Shown here one piece after another: positions 18,929 through 28,300 of a stretch of DNA of 64,000 bases. The stretch is from an uncultured Lachnospiraceae bacterium. GTDB taxonomy: Bacteria; Bacillota; Clostridia; Lachnospirales; Lachnospiraceae. The stretch covers positions 434,001 through 498,000 of the forward strand of contig CALWQT010000001.1 of assembly GCA_944383765.1 (NCBI GenBank), given 5' to 3'. Position 1 is the first letter of the stretch, and each line of letters begins with the position of its first letter. The notes beneath the pieces are model-generated. The model saw nothing but the letters and a program-made list of their open reading frames with translations. It was not told the DNA's origin and did no database searches. A program made the position numbers and the translations under genes.

Positions 18929-19882
18929 CTAACGGCTCTCTCTGATCTTCGGATCAAGAAGACTGTAAATGATGTCGGTGATAATGTTTCCTACCAGTAC
19001 AGCTGCTGCGATCACTACGGTAATTCCCATAATCGTAGGATAATCTCTGGAATTGATGGATTGAACCATCAAGCTTCCCAGCCCCGGCCAGCTGAATACC
19101 TGTTCTGCTACTACAGCTCCTCCAAACATAAACGGAATCATAGTACTCAGAACCGTTACTACAGGAATCAGAGCATTTCTCAGGCCATGTACCACTACCA
19201 CACGGAATTCCACTAATCCTTTTGCTCTGGCAGTCCGGATATAATCCTCCGAAAAGACCTCCATCATACTTCCTCTTGTCTGCCTCAGAAGGCTTCCCAC
19301 ATTAAATACCGTCAAAGTCATACAGGGAAGTATCAGATGACGTACCAGAGAAGAAAACGTCTCTATACCGGAATCATACATACCTCCCATAGGAAGGATC
19401 TGAAGTTTTACCGCAAACGCATAAATAAATACCAGTCCGGTAAAAAATGTAGGGGTGGAAGCTCCCACAAAGGATAATCCCGATGAAATATAATCCCAGG
19501 GGGAATAAGGTTTATAAGCTGACATAATTCCCAAAGGAACTGCAATCAGCACAGATAAAGCAGTCGATGTAAGTGTCAGGATCAAGGTAGGACCCAGACG
19601 TTCCAATACCATTCCCATAACCGGAAGGTTCGTACGGTAAGAAATACCCATATTCCCCTGAAGCAGAGACTGCAGCCATTTCAGATACTGGACGATAACC
19701 GGCTGGTCCAACCCAAGCTGGGCTTTCAATGCCTCCATATCCGCCTGCGTAGCCATGGGATCAGCCATCAGCATCTCCAATGGACTTCCCGGAGCTAACG
19801 ATGATAAAAAATAAACGAGAATGGTAATTCCGAAAAAGGTTGGAATCGCAATCAGTAATCTTTTCAAGATATACTTTGACAT
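18929..19882 (-). CDS. Peptide ABC transporter permease, OppB/DppB type
   Basis: A 317-residue permease and first gene of the operon. MSKYILKRLLIAIPTFFGIT and YFLSSLAPGSPLE are typical OppB N-termini; the EAA loop is YIRTARAKGLVEFRVVVVHGLRNALIPV, and it ends in LLDPKIRESR. It is read from a strong promoter at 19968-19996. Two permeases, a binding protein and two ATPases make a complete importer; the peptidase and URO-D genes ride on the same transcript. Confidence 0.93.
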   Translation of the reverse strand: MSKYILKRLLIAIPTFFGITILVYFLSSLAPGSPLEMLMADPMATQADMEALKAQLGLDQPVIVQYLKWLQSLLQGNMGISYRTNLPVMGMVLERLGPTLILTLTSTALSVLIAVPLGIMSAYKPYSPWDYISSGLSFVGASTPTFFTGLVFIYAFAVKLQILPMGGMYDSGIETFSSLVRHLILPCMTLTVFNVGSLLRQTRGSMMEVFSEDYIRTARAKGLVEFRVVVVHGLRNALIPVVTVLSTMIPFMFGGAVVAEQVFSWPGLGSLMVQSINSRDYPTIMGITVVIAAAVLVGNIITDIIYSLLDPKIRESR

Positions 19883-19964
19883 AATTTTGAACCTCCTGTA
19901 CCCGGCATTTCATCAAGCTCTTACTGTTTGTTTTAAGCTATTGATGTTATTACTAATATTGTCT

Positions 19965-19977
19965 CTGATATTATCAG
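19965..19977. promoter_or_regulatory. Palindrome over the -10 box of the peptide importer promoter (candidate operator)
   Basis: CTGATATTATCAG is a 6-bp inverted repeat with a single central base. It covers the -10 hexamer (19968-19973, minus). A repressor bound here, possibly the GntR/FCD protein at 11126-11776, would block the operon. Binding is inferred only. Confidence 0.4.
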
Positions 19978-19996
19978 AAGATGTCCAATCTGTCAA
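19968..19996 (-). promoter_or_regulatory. Sigma-A promoter of the first peptide importer operon
   Basis: On the minus strand a perfect TTGACA (19991-19996), a 17-base spacer and TAATAT (19968-19973), about 85 bases before the OppB-type ATG. Confidence 0.75.
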
Positions 19997-20081
19997 TATA
20001 ATCAAAAAGCTTTTCCCATTTTTATCTGTTTTGCATAAAATTATTTTGGGATTTTCTGTCATTTTACCAAATGAAGAAAGA

Positions 20082-20110
20082 TTGACTTTTCTTTTTTATC
20101 TGTATATAAT
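20082..20110 (+). promoter_or_regulatory. Strong sigma-A promoter of pepT
   Basis: TTGACT (20082-20087), 17-base spacer, TATAAT (20105-20110). The ATG lies 34 bases after the -10, leaving a short leader with AAAGGAG. Confidence 0.85.
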
Positions 20111-20143
20111 GATTTGGCTTATATAAAAAGAAAGGAGATTTCT

Positions 20144-21394
20144 ATGACTGTAACAGAACGTTTCCTGAATTATATTACCTATGACACCCAATCTGATGCT
20201 TCTGCTCCCAGAAGCCAGATTCCGTCAACTTCCAAACAAAAAGACTTGGGGAAAGCCTTAGTAAAAGAAATGCAATCCATTGGTATCCAAGATGCCTTTA
20301 TGACTGAGACCGGATATGTATACGGCCATATTCCCGCCTCTCCAGGCTGTGAAAGTGCACCTTGCCTTGCCCTGCTTTCCCATATGGATACTGCCACAGA
20401 TATGTCCGGTGCCAATGTAAAAGCCAGGATCATCAAACATTATGACGGCAGTGACATCCGCCTTTCCGGACCAGATATTCCGGATCCTTCTGCCATTTAC
20501 ACTACAGTGGAACAATTTCCACTGTTAAAAAATTACACAGGACAAGATCTTATCGTCACTGACGGTACGACTCTTCTGGGGGCTGACAATAAAGCGGGAA
20601 TCGCAGAAATCCTTACTTTGGCAGAATTTTTGATGAAGTGTATGGATTTTCCTCATCCCCCTATCAGTATCTGTTTTACTCCCGATGAAGAAATCGGAAG
20701 AAGCGCCGACCATATTGATCTGGATATCCTTCATGCTTCTTACGGCTATACCGTCGATGGCGGTGCTGTAGGGGATATCCAGTATGAAAATTTTAATGCC
20801 GCTTCTGCCTTCGTTACGATTCATGGCATTACTGCCCATACTGGCTACGCAAAAGGCATCTTAAAGAACTCTGCTCTCATCGCTGTGGAATTTCAGACAA
20901 TGCTGCCCTGTAAAGAAACTCCGGCTTTCACAGAAGGGCGGGAAGGGTTTTACCATTTGAATTCTATTTCAGGTTCATCCGAAAAAACTACCCTGGAATA
21001 TCTGATCCGTGATCACAGCATGGAATTATTCCAGGCAAAGAAACAGACGCTTCTCTCCATCGCGGAATCTTTAAACCAAAAATATGGCGCTGGAACCGTA
21101 GATGTCCAGATCTCTGATACATATTACAATATGATTGAAAAAATTATGCCTTATCCGGAATTGATTTCTCTGGCAGAGCAGGCTATAATCCAGACTGGTG
21201 TCCAACCGGTAAGTGAGCCTATCCGGGGTGGTACAGACGGCTGCCGCTTATCCTATATGGGTCTCCCCTGCCCCAACCTTTGTACCGGGGGACAATTAGG
21301 TCATGGGCGGCACGAATTGATTTCTGTGCAGTCCATGGAAACCGTAGTGGAAATCTTAAAAAATCTGGTAAAGCTGTTTGCCGAAAAAGCATAG
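20144..21394 (+). CDS. pepT: Peptidase T (tripeptide aminopeptidase)
   Basis: A 416-residue cytoplasmic zinc aminopeptidase removing N-terminal residues from tripeptides. M20B landmarks: SHMDTATD (about 78), DGTTLLGADNKAG (about 140), FTPDEEIGR (about 175), the dimer-domain HTGYAKGILKNS, and GGTDGCRLSYMGLP...GGQLGHGRHE at the C-terminus. Length matches the family (about 405-415). Start 20144 follows GGAGATTTCT; an ATG ten codons earlier lies over the promoter's start region and is rejected. Divergent from the peptide importer operon, so uptake and hydrolysis are promoted from one intergenic region. Confidence 0.96.
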   Translation: MTVTERFLNYITYDTQSDASAPRSQIPSTSKQKDLGKALVKEMQSIGIQDAFMTETGYVYGHIPASPGCESAPCLALLSHMDTATDMSGANVKARIIKHYDGSDIRLSGPDIPDPSAIYTTVEQFPLLKNYTGQDLIVTDGTTLLGADNKAGIAEILTLAEFLMKCMDFPHPPISICFTPDEEIGRSADHIDLDILHASYGYTVDGGAVGDIQYENFNAASAFVTIHGITAHTGYAKGILKNSALIAVEFQTMLPCKETPAFTEGREGFYHLNSISGSSEKTTLEYLIRDHSMELFQAKKQTLLSIAESLNQKYGAGTVDVQISDTYYNMIEKIMPYPELISLAEQAIIQTGVQPVSEPIRGGTDGCRLSYMGLPCPNLCTGGQLGHGRHELISVQSMETVVEILKNLVKLFAEKA

Positions 21395-21401
21395 AACGTA
21401 T

Positions 21402-21447
21402 AAAAAGCCGCCTGACCGACGGAATCCATCAAGCCAGGCGGCTTTTA
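21402..21447. terminator. Bidirectional terminator between pepT and the ABC permease gene
   Basis: AAAAGCCGCCTG (21403-21414) pairs with CAGGCGGCTTTT (21435-21446); T-runs flank both sides. Confidence 0.88.
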
Positions 21448-21448
21448 T

Positions 21449-23524
21449 CTATTTATTTTCATTTTCTTTCTGGATACTCTCTTGCAGCCTGTCTGCTGTT
21501 TCTCCCGGAATCACATAGTAAGAATCTATCCTTTCTTTCCCCTTTTTATCTACCCAGCAAACATCAGCCTGAAGTTCCATATCCTCATAATAGTAATTTG
21601 TATATCTTACATAATCATTATAGAGCAACACATCTTTTATCTCAGGAATCCATTCCGAATCTATTTCCTGATAAGTTCCTTCAAAATCATACAGGCCATA
21701 GAGAGAAATATACTTAATTTCCCGTTCATTCCATTGTTCCAGATCGATCCCCCTATCCTCCAGACTTTTTAACGTATTAGTGAAAGAAGGATAAACCGGA
21801 TAGAATTCCTGGTAAGAATAATTGCTTCTCTCTTCTTTTTCCGCAGCTACTCTGGTATGGTCAAGAAATTTAATCTCACCCAGAGGTATCTGGTTGAAAT
21901 CCTGGAGTGTGGCCAACATCAGATCCCGCTGATAAGCTTCCAAAACCACCGACATATCTGTGTCCTGGCTTTGCATATCGCTTAAATAAGCCTCCTGGTC
22001 CAGTGTTTTTACCCTGACCTCCTCCACATTTTCCGGTTTCATGGAGAGAACCGGATATCTGCCTGTTTTATATCCATTATCCTGATAGATGCCAGCAAAT
22101 ACCTGGCTCATCTTCCGTTTAGGTATCTGGTAGCAGCGATGAACTTTTCTTCCATCTGTAAGCCGGTATTCCACATAAACTCTTTCCTGTGGTCCATCCT
22201 CTTTTGCCCAGGATTTTTCCTGCTCAATCCACGTTTTCGCCAGTTCTAATGCCAGATTCTTCTGCTCCAGTTCCATATGTTCCAGAAGATAAGCATCTTC
22301 AGAAACCCAGTTCCATATATATTCTGATACCTCCTGTTCCCCGCTGTTTTCCGTATTCACCAGTACTCCATAATCCATCCACTGATCCACATCACTGGCA
22401 TAAACTGCCACGGATTCCAGTTTTTCTTCTTTTGGAATCCAGCTGTCATATCCCAGGATATCCCAACGGAACAGAGAAAACCCTAAAAATGCCACAGCCA
22501 GAGAAACAGCCAGCTGAATTTTATGAGAAAATAATTTTTTAAAATCAAAATGATAGATAATCTCTATCACACAATGACAGATCATACCCCCTGTTAATAG
22601 CCCAAACATACTCCAGCCAAATCCATGCCCCAGCGTATGGAAGAAGATCAGTCCTGACATGGCTGATACTATCGTAAGAGGAATTCTGATGACTGGCTGG
22701 CTGGGATAAAACGCCATAGCCTTTCCCGCAGCTTCAGACGGACGTTTTTTATGAAGGAATGCGGCAATCAGGATCAGGACAACACTCACTGCCAAACGGG
22801 AACATATTCTTCCAATTGTGATGTCCTCAACCGATCCTGCTATATAAAAGGCAATCGGTGACGTTCTCGTCACCCAGCCTGTCATCGGCTGAAAATTCCA
22901 AAAAGTTTTCCACCAGGTATAAGCATATGCATCCAGCAAATTCAGCAGCAAAGGAAAGAATCCATTGATAACTCCAAATCCCAGCAATGCTACTATTGTA
23001 TTTCCTGTCAGCATCACACAAATGATTGATGTGGTATAGACAATCAGGAATGAAAGCATCTGATAAGCCCAGCCAGTCAATGCAACACCCAGAATCGTCC
23101 TTCCGTCTGCTCCGCCAAGCCAGCCGATCAGAACACTGAACAACAGGCATACCAGATACGGAATCGCTACGATCAGAACACCCACAACATATGTCACGCT
23201 GAACAATTTTCCCCTTTTAATCGGAATGCTGTGGTAAAAATCCACTTTTTTTCTGGAATTCAGATAAGCATACCCGGTAATCCCCAGCACTACAGCCAGG
23301 ACCATCATGATAAAGATCATCCAGCCATTGTCATAACTTAAAAGTGCCACTATGTCTTCCGTAAATCGTATTTTTCTGAATTCAGGGTTATATTCTGTTC
23401 CGCTCAAAAACACAGCGACCACGGGTAAAGAAAAGAAAAACACAAGACAAGACAGAGCAATTGCCCATAACCGTCTTTTTCCTTCTTCTATCATCCAGTT
23501 AAAGAACCAGTTTCTTAATGTCAT
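21449..23524 (-). CDS. ABC-2 type exporter permease with large extracytoplasmic part
   Basis: A 691-residue membrane protein. Six to eight hydrophobic segments lie in the first 380 residues; then comes a soluble region of about 300 residues (from WDILGYDSW onward) presumably outside the cell. The layout resembles the large permeases found beside YtrA-type regulators in Clostridia. The DSRKKVDFYHSIPIKRGKLF-like segment near residue 85 is a typical ABC-2 cytoplasmic loop. Start 23524 follows GGAGG at 9 bases and overlaps the ATPase gene by 26 bases. Together with the ATPase it forms a one-permease exporter; the substrate is unknown, with antimicrobial peptide or envelope stress response suggested by the regulator class. 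Confidence 0.87.
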   Translation of the reverse strand: MTLRNWFFNWMIEEGKRRLWAIALSCLVFFFSLPVVAVFLSGTEYNPEFRKIRFTEDIVALLSYDNGWMIFIMMVLAVVLGITGYAYLNSRKKVDFYHSIPIKRGKLFSVTYVVGVLIVAIPYLVCLLFSVLIGWLGGADGRTILGVALTGWAYQMLSFLIVYTTSIICVMLTGNTIVALLGFGVINGFFPLLLNLLDAYAYTWWKTFWNFQPMTGWVTRTSPIAFYIAGSVEDITIGRICSRLAVSVVLILIAAFLHKKRPSEAAGKAMAFYPSQPVIRIPLTIVSAMSGLIFFHTLGHGFGWSMFGLLTGGMICHCVIEIIYHFDFKKLFSHKIQLAVSLAVAFLGFSLFRWDILGYDSWIPKEEKLESVAVYASDVDQWMDYGVLVNTENSGEQEVSEYIWNWVSEDAYLLEHMELEQKNLALELAKTWIEQEKSWAKEDGPQERVYVEYRLTDGRKVHRCYQIPKRKMSQVFAGIYQDNGYKTGRYPVLSMKPENVEEVRVKTLDQEAYLSDMQSQDTDMSVVLEAYQRDLMLATLQDFNQIPLGEIKFLDHTRVAAEKEERSNYSYQEFYPVYPSFTNTLKSLEDRGIDLEQWNEREIKYISLYGLYDFEGTYQEIDSEWIPEIKDVLLYNDYVRYTNYYYEDMELQADVCWVDKKGKERIDSYYVIPGETADRLQESIQKENENK

Positions 23525-24398
23525 AACCTGCCACCTCCGTTTCACTGATAAATATTTCCTCCAGAGACAGAGGAATCAGCTCATAAAATACAGGATCAAC
23601 GGCAGTCATAGCTGACTCCACCTGTTCTTTTTCCCCTCTTACCGTCAGGGTATAGAGACGTCCTCTGTTTTCTTTTTTTATAATGGACAGGCCGGGAATC
23701 TGTTCCGGTTTCATACCATTTTCCAATACGCATTGCACTTTATGAATATTCATTTTCATCTCATCCAGGTCCTTGGAAAGAAGAATCCCTCCTTTATGAA
23801 GCAGACCTACATGATCGCAGATATCTTCCAATTCTCTCAGGTTATGAGAAGCAATAATAGGCGTCATATTGCGCTCCGCCATATCTCCCACAAACAAACT
23901 TTTTACTGTCTGCCGCATTACCGGGTCCAGACCATCAAATGTTTCATCACAGAAAAGATAATCGGTACCCGAACAGATTCCACAGATCACAGAGAGCTGT
24001 TTTTTCATTCCTTTTGAAAAAGTTCCTATCTTTCTTTTCTCTTGCAAACCAAAACTATCCAACAGGTAATGAAACCGTTTTTCATCAAATTGGGGATACA
24101 TTTTCCGGTAAAATGCCATCATATCTGCTGAGGTAGCATTCGGCAGAAAATACTGCTCATCAGAAATATAAAAAAATCTGGCCTTTGCCCTTTCATTTTC
24201 ATATACCGGTTCCCCGTCAATGGTGATACTTCCTTCATCTGGTTTTAAAATTCCACTAACCAGCCTGAGAAACGTACTTTTTCCAGCCCCATTGGTTCCT
24301 ACCAGGCCAAATACGTTTCCTTCTTTTATGCTGGCATTGATATGGTCTACTGCCATAATATCCTCAAATTTTTTTGTCAGATTTACCGCTTCTATCAT
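23499..24398 (-). CDS. ABC exporter ATPase
   Basis: A 299-residue ATP-binding subunit. Walker A GTNGAGKSTFLR (about 38), signature FSKGMKKQL (about 137, a variant of LSGGQ common in this class), Walker B YLFCDETFDGLD with Asp-Glu, and a switch His in IIASHNLRE. Start 24398 follows GGAGG. Its ATG shares the ATGA with the regulator's stop. The C-terminal third (from about 210) is a short accessory domain typical of drug or bacteriocin exporters. Confidence 0.93.
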   Translation of the reverse strand: MIEAVNLTKKFEDIMAVDHINASIKEGNVFGLVGTNGAGKSTFLRLVSGILKPDEGSITIDGEPVYENERAKARFFYISDEQYFLPNATSADMMAFYRKMYPQFDEKRFHYLLDSFGLQEKRKIGTFSKGMKKQLSVICGICSGTDYLFCDETFDGLDPVMRQTVKSLFVGDMAERNMTPIIASHNLRELEDICDHVGLLHKGGILLSKDLDEMKMNIHKVQCVLENGMKPEQIPGLSIIKKENRGRLYTLTVRGEKEQVESAMTAVDPVFYELIPLSLEEIFISETEVAGYDIKKLVL

Positions 24399-24772
24399 TT
24401 CCGTTCCTCCGCCTTTTTGTATAATATCTCTGCCAGTTCCATAAATTTTTTTCTGTCCAGTCCCATATGGACAGCTTCTTGCGCCAGTTTTTCCATGTGT
24501 TCCTCCCATTCACGGCGCCTGATATCAATCATATCCTGTATATCAGCAACAAAACTTCCTTTTCCTTTTATGGAATAGATAAATCCCTGTCTTTCCAGTT
24601 CCATATAAGCTCTTTGAATCGTATTGGGATTAATGGACAATTCCATTGCCAGATTTCTTACCGAAGGCAGCTTCTCTCCACATTCCAGGACTTTCGCCAG
24701 AATCAGCTCTTGAAACCGTTCCACTATCTGTTCATAGATAGGTCTCCGATCCTTATAATCCAGAACTATCAT
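24395..24772 (-). CDS. GntR family regulator, YtrA subfamily
   Basis: A 125-residue repressor. Winged helix (about 9-75) with RPIYEQIVERFQELILA and NPNTIQRAYMELERQGFIY; the short C-terminal helical tail (about 80-125) marks the YtrA subfamily, which dimerises without a large ligand domain. First gene of a three-gene operon with exporter ATPase and permease. It probably represses its own promoter through the inverted repeat at 24788-24812. Confidence 0.94.
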   Translation of the reverse strand: MIVLDYKDRRPIYEQIVERFQELILAKVLECGEKLPSVRNLAMELSINPNTIQRAYMELERQGFIYSIKGKGSFVADIQDMIDIRRREWEEHMEKLAQEAVHMGLDRKKFMELAEILYKKAEERK

Positions 24773-24787
24773 GGTATCCTCCTTTCT

Positions 24788-24812
24788 ACTGTACTAATAC
24801 TCTTAATACAGT
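24788..24812. promoter_or_regulatory. Inverted repeat, candidate YtrA-type operator
   Basis: ACTGTA (24788-24793), 13 bases, TACAGT (24807-24812). It sits immediately downstream of, and touches, the -10 box of the regulator's promoter, a position suited to autorepression. Confidence 0.5.
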
Positions 24813-24839
24813 TATAAAGAAAATGCAGAAAGAAATCAA
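24811..24839 (-). promoter_or_regulatory. Sigma-A promoter of the YtrA-ABC operon
   Basis: On the minus strand TTGATT (24834-24839), 17-base spacer, TATAAC (24811-24816). Confidence 0.65.
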
Positions 24840-24881
24840 GTCTTTTTTTCTTAAGATTTCTTCACATTTTTTTATATAAAA

Positions 24882-24911
24882 AATACGGCTCCGCATCAAC
24901 GGAACCGTATT
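24882..24911 (-). terminator. Terminator after the acidic lipoprotein gene
   Basis: Twelve-base stem AATACGGTTCCG/CGGAGCCGTATT (minus strand, one G-U type mismatch), then TTTT. Confidence 0.8.
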
Positions 24912-24933
24912 ACAACATTATAACGCCACTATT

Positions 24934-25167
24934 TTATTCTGCTGAGGTCTCCGATTCTTCCATTACTTCGTCAGAACCTTCCTCCATTTCATTTCCAGCC
25001 TCCTCCTGAACTGTCTCATCATCAGAAATCGTCTCTTCTGTTGCCGATACGGTGGTCTCCACTGCTGCTGTGGTTTCTTCTTCTGTACTTCCACATGCCG
25101 TCAATGCGGATGCTGCCAATAAGGCACTGATTGCTGCTGCCATCACAGGTTTTGTTAAATTTCTCAT
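24934..25167 (-). CDS. Small acidic lipoprotein of unknown function
   Basis: A 77-residue protein: signal peptide MRNLTKPVMAAAISALL with lipobox LTACGS (Cys about 26), then a tail made almost entirely of Glu, Thr, Ser, Asp and Val. The mature part is strongly negative and probably disordered. It is a monocistronic gene with its own ribosome site (AAGGAG) and a strong terminator, so it looks real rather than chance. No domain is recognised. A decoy, tether or metal-buffering surface peptide is conceivable. Confidence 0.75.
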   Translation of the reverse strand: MRNLTKPVMAAAISALLAASALTACGSTEEETTAAVETTVSATEETISDDETVQEEAGNEMEEGSDEVMEESETSAE

Positions 25168-25318
25168 AATACATCTCTCCTTTTCATAAAAACATTTCCT
25201 GTTGTTTTTACAAAACCTATCATAAAGAAAAACTATGTTGGTTTTGTGATGTAATTCTAAAAAAAGAGTATATTTCTAAAATGTATCTAAATCATTTCTT
25301 ACAACTTCCTGTAACGCA

Positions 25319-25350
25319 AAAACGGCACATGGAAAACCATGTGCCGTTTT
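25319..25350. terminator. Strong bidirectional terminator after nifJ
   Basis: AAACGGCACATGG/CCATGTGCCGTTT perfect stem with an AAAA/TTTT loop; T-tracts on both strands. Confidence 0.9.
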
Positions 25351-25391
25351 TTCAGACTTCCTGTTACCAGGCTGCCCTTATGATTCTTTTA

Positions 25392-28300
25392 TTATTCCTC
25401 ATCTGGTGCATACAGAGAAGACAGTCTGGTCAGATATTTATATCTTTCTTTTGCATTCTCTGCTGCTTTCTCAAACAGAACTTCTGCTCTCTTCGGATTC
25501 TTCAGAGCCAGAGAAGTATAACGAACCTCTCCCTTCAGGAACTCTTTGTAATCTCCAGTCGGAGCCTTGGAATCCAGAGTGAATGGATTCTTTCCTTCTG
25601 CTTTAAGAGCAGGATTATAACGGAACATATGCCAGTAACCGCTTTCAACAGCTTTCTTCTCTTCTGTCTGAGCCTTACCCATACCAGCCTTGATACCGTG
25701 GTTGATACATGGAGCGTAAGCAATGATCAGAGACGGACCCGGATATGCCTCTGCTTCAGCCAGAGCCTTTACGGTCTGATTGTAGTCAGCACCCATGGAA
25801 ATCATAGCTACATATACATAACCATAACTCATGGCAATTCCAGCCAGGTCTTTCTTCTTGATCTCTTTTCCGCCTGCAGCAAACTGTGCAACTGCACCGA
25901 TTGGAGTAGATTTCGCAGACTGACCACCAGTATTGGAATATACCTCTGTATCAAATACCATTACATTGATATCCTTACCACTTGCAAGAACATGGTCAAC
26001 ACCGCCGAAGCCAATATCATATGCCCAGCCGTCACCACCAAATACCCACTGGGATTTCTTTGCCAGGAAGTCTTTATTTTCAAGGATTTCCTTGCAAACC
26101 GGACAATCAACACCCTCTAAAGCAGCAACCAGTTTGTCAGTAGCAGCTCCATTCAGAGCACCTACCGTAAAGGTATCCAGCCATTCCTTGCAGGCAGCCT
26201 TTACTTCGTCAGAAGATTTCTCTGACTCATAAACAGCTGTAACTTTATCCTTTAACCAGTCTCTCAGGGCGTTATTTGCCAGCAACATTCCATAACCAAA
26301 TTCTGCGTTATCCTCAAACAGGGAGTTGTCCCAAGCCGGCCCCTGTCCTCTTCTGTTTACTGTATAAGGAGTGGACGGTGAGGAGTTACCCCAGATAGAA
26401 GAACAGCCTGTTGCGTTTGCGATATACATTCTGTCACCAAACAGCTGAGTGATCAGTTTTGCATAAGGAGTCTCTCCACAACCTGCACAAGCTCCGGAGA
26501 ACTCAAGCAACGGCTGTTTGAACTGGCTTCCTTTCACAGTAGTCTCTTTGAATTTCTCAAGAACTTCCGGCTTCTCAGCTACTTTCTGACCGAAGTCAAA
26601 GATAGCCTGCTCGCCCAGGTTCTTCTCCAGGCTTTCCATGGTAAGTGCCTTCTCGCCCTTCTTACCAGGACATACGTTTGCACAGGAACCGCAGCCTGTA
26701 CAGTCAAGAGCAGATACCGTCATGGAGAAGTAATATCCCGGCATACCAGTCATCGGAATCTTCTTCATTTCTGCAGGAGCACCTGCTGCTTCTGCCTCAT
26801 TCAGTACTACCGGACGGATTACTGCGTGCGGACATACATAAGAACAGAAGTTACACTGGATACAGTTATCAGAATTCCATGCAGGAACATTCACTGCAAT
26901 ACCACGTTTCTCATATGCGGAAGATCCGGAAGGTGTAGAACCATCTACATAGTCCTTAAATGCAGATACCGGCAGGGAATATCCTTCCTGAGCATTTACT
27001 TTTGCCTGAATGTTGTTTACAAAGTCAACAACATCTTTTCTTCCTTCACTTACATGAGCCATATCCAGACCTTCGTCTGCACAGCTCTTCCAGGATTCCG
27101 GAACTTCTACTTTTACTACCTGTTTTGCTCCCTCTTCAATAGCAGCCCAGTTCTTCTTAACAACATCTTCACCCTTACGGCCATAAGTCTTCTGAGCAGC
27201 TTCCTTCATCAGTTCGATTGCTCTCTCTTCTGGAATGATATTAGCCAGTTTGAAGAATGCAGACTGAAGGATTGTATTGATACGAGTGGAACCCATTCCG
27301 GTTTCAATACCGATCTTCACACCATCAATAATATAGAAATTGATGTTATGATCAGCAATAAATTTCTTTACCTGTCCAGGCAGATGTGCTTCCAGTCCTT
27401 TCATATCCCACGGACAGTTCAGAAGGAAAGTACCTCCATCTACCAGTTCCTGTACCATATTGTACTTACGTACATATGCCGGATTATGGCAAGCTACAAA
27501 GTTTGCCTGCTTGATCAGATAAGTAGATTTAATCTTTTCATGACCAAAACGCAGGTGAGACATGGTAACACCGCCAGACTTTTTGGAGTCATAATCAAAA
27601 TATGCCTGAGCGTACATATCTGTATTGTCACCAATGATCTTGATAGAGTTCTTGTTTGCACCTACGGTACCATCTGCACCAAGGCCCCAGAACTTACAGT
27701 TGATGGTTCCTTCCGGAGTCGTTACCAGAGGAGCACCTACCGGCAGAGACAGGTTAGTAACATCATCTACGATACCGATGGTGAATTTTTTCTTATCTGT
27801 ATTCTCGTATACAGCTACGATCTGAGCAGGTGTGGTATCCTTGGAACCCAGACCATAACGGCCGGTATAAACTGGAACATCATTGAACTGTGTACCCTTC
27901 AGAGCAGCTACTACATCCAGATACAGCGGCTCGCCCAGGGAACCTGGCTCTTTTGTTCTGTCAAGTACCGTAATCTGCTTTACAGTAGACGGAATTGCAG
28001 CTACCAGAGCTTCTGCAGAGAATGGTCTGTACAGACGAACTTTTACCAGACCTACTTTCTTGCCCTGTTTTGCCAGATAATCAATTGTTTCTTCAATGGT
28101 CTCATTAACAGAACCCATTGCTACGATTACATGTTCTGCATCTGCAGCACCGTAATAATTAAACAGTTTATAATCTGTACCAAGTTTTGCATTTACCTTG
28201 TCCATGTAATCCTGTACGATAGCCGGAAGCGCATCATAGTAAGGATTGCATGCTTCTCTTGCCTGGAAGAAAATATCCGGGTTCTGAGCAGATCCTCTCT

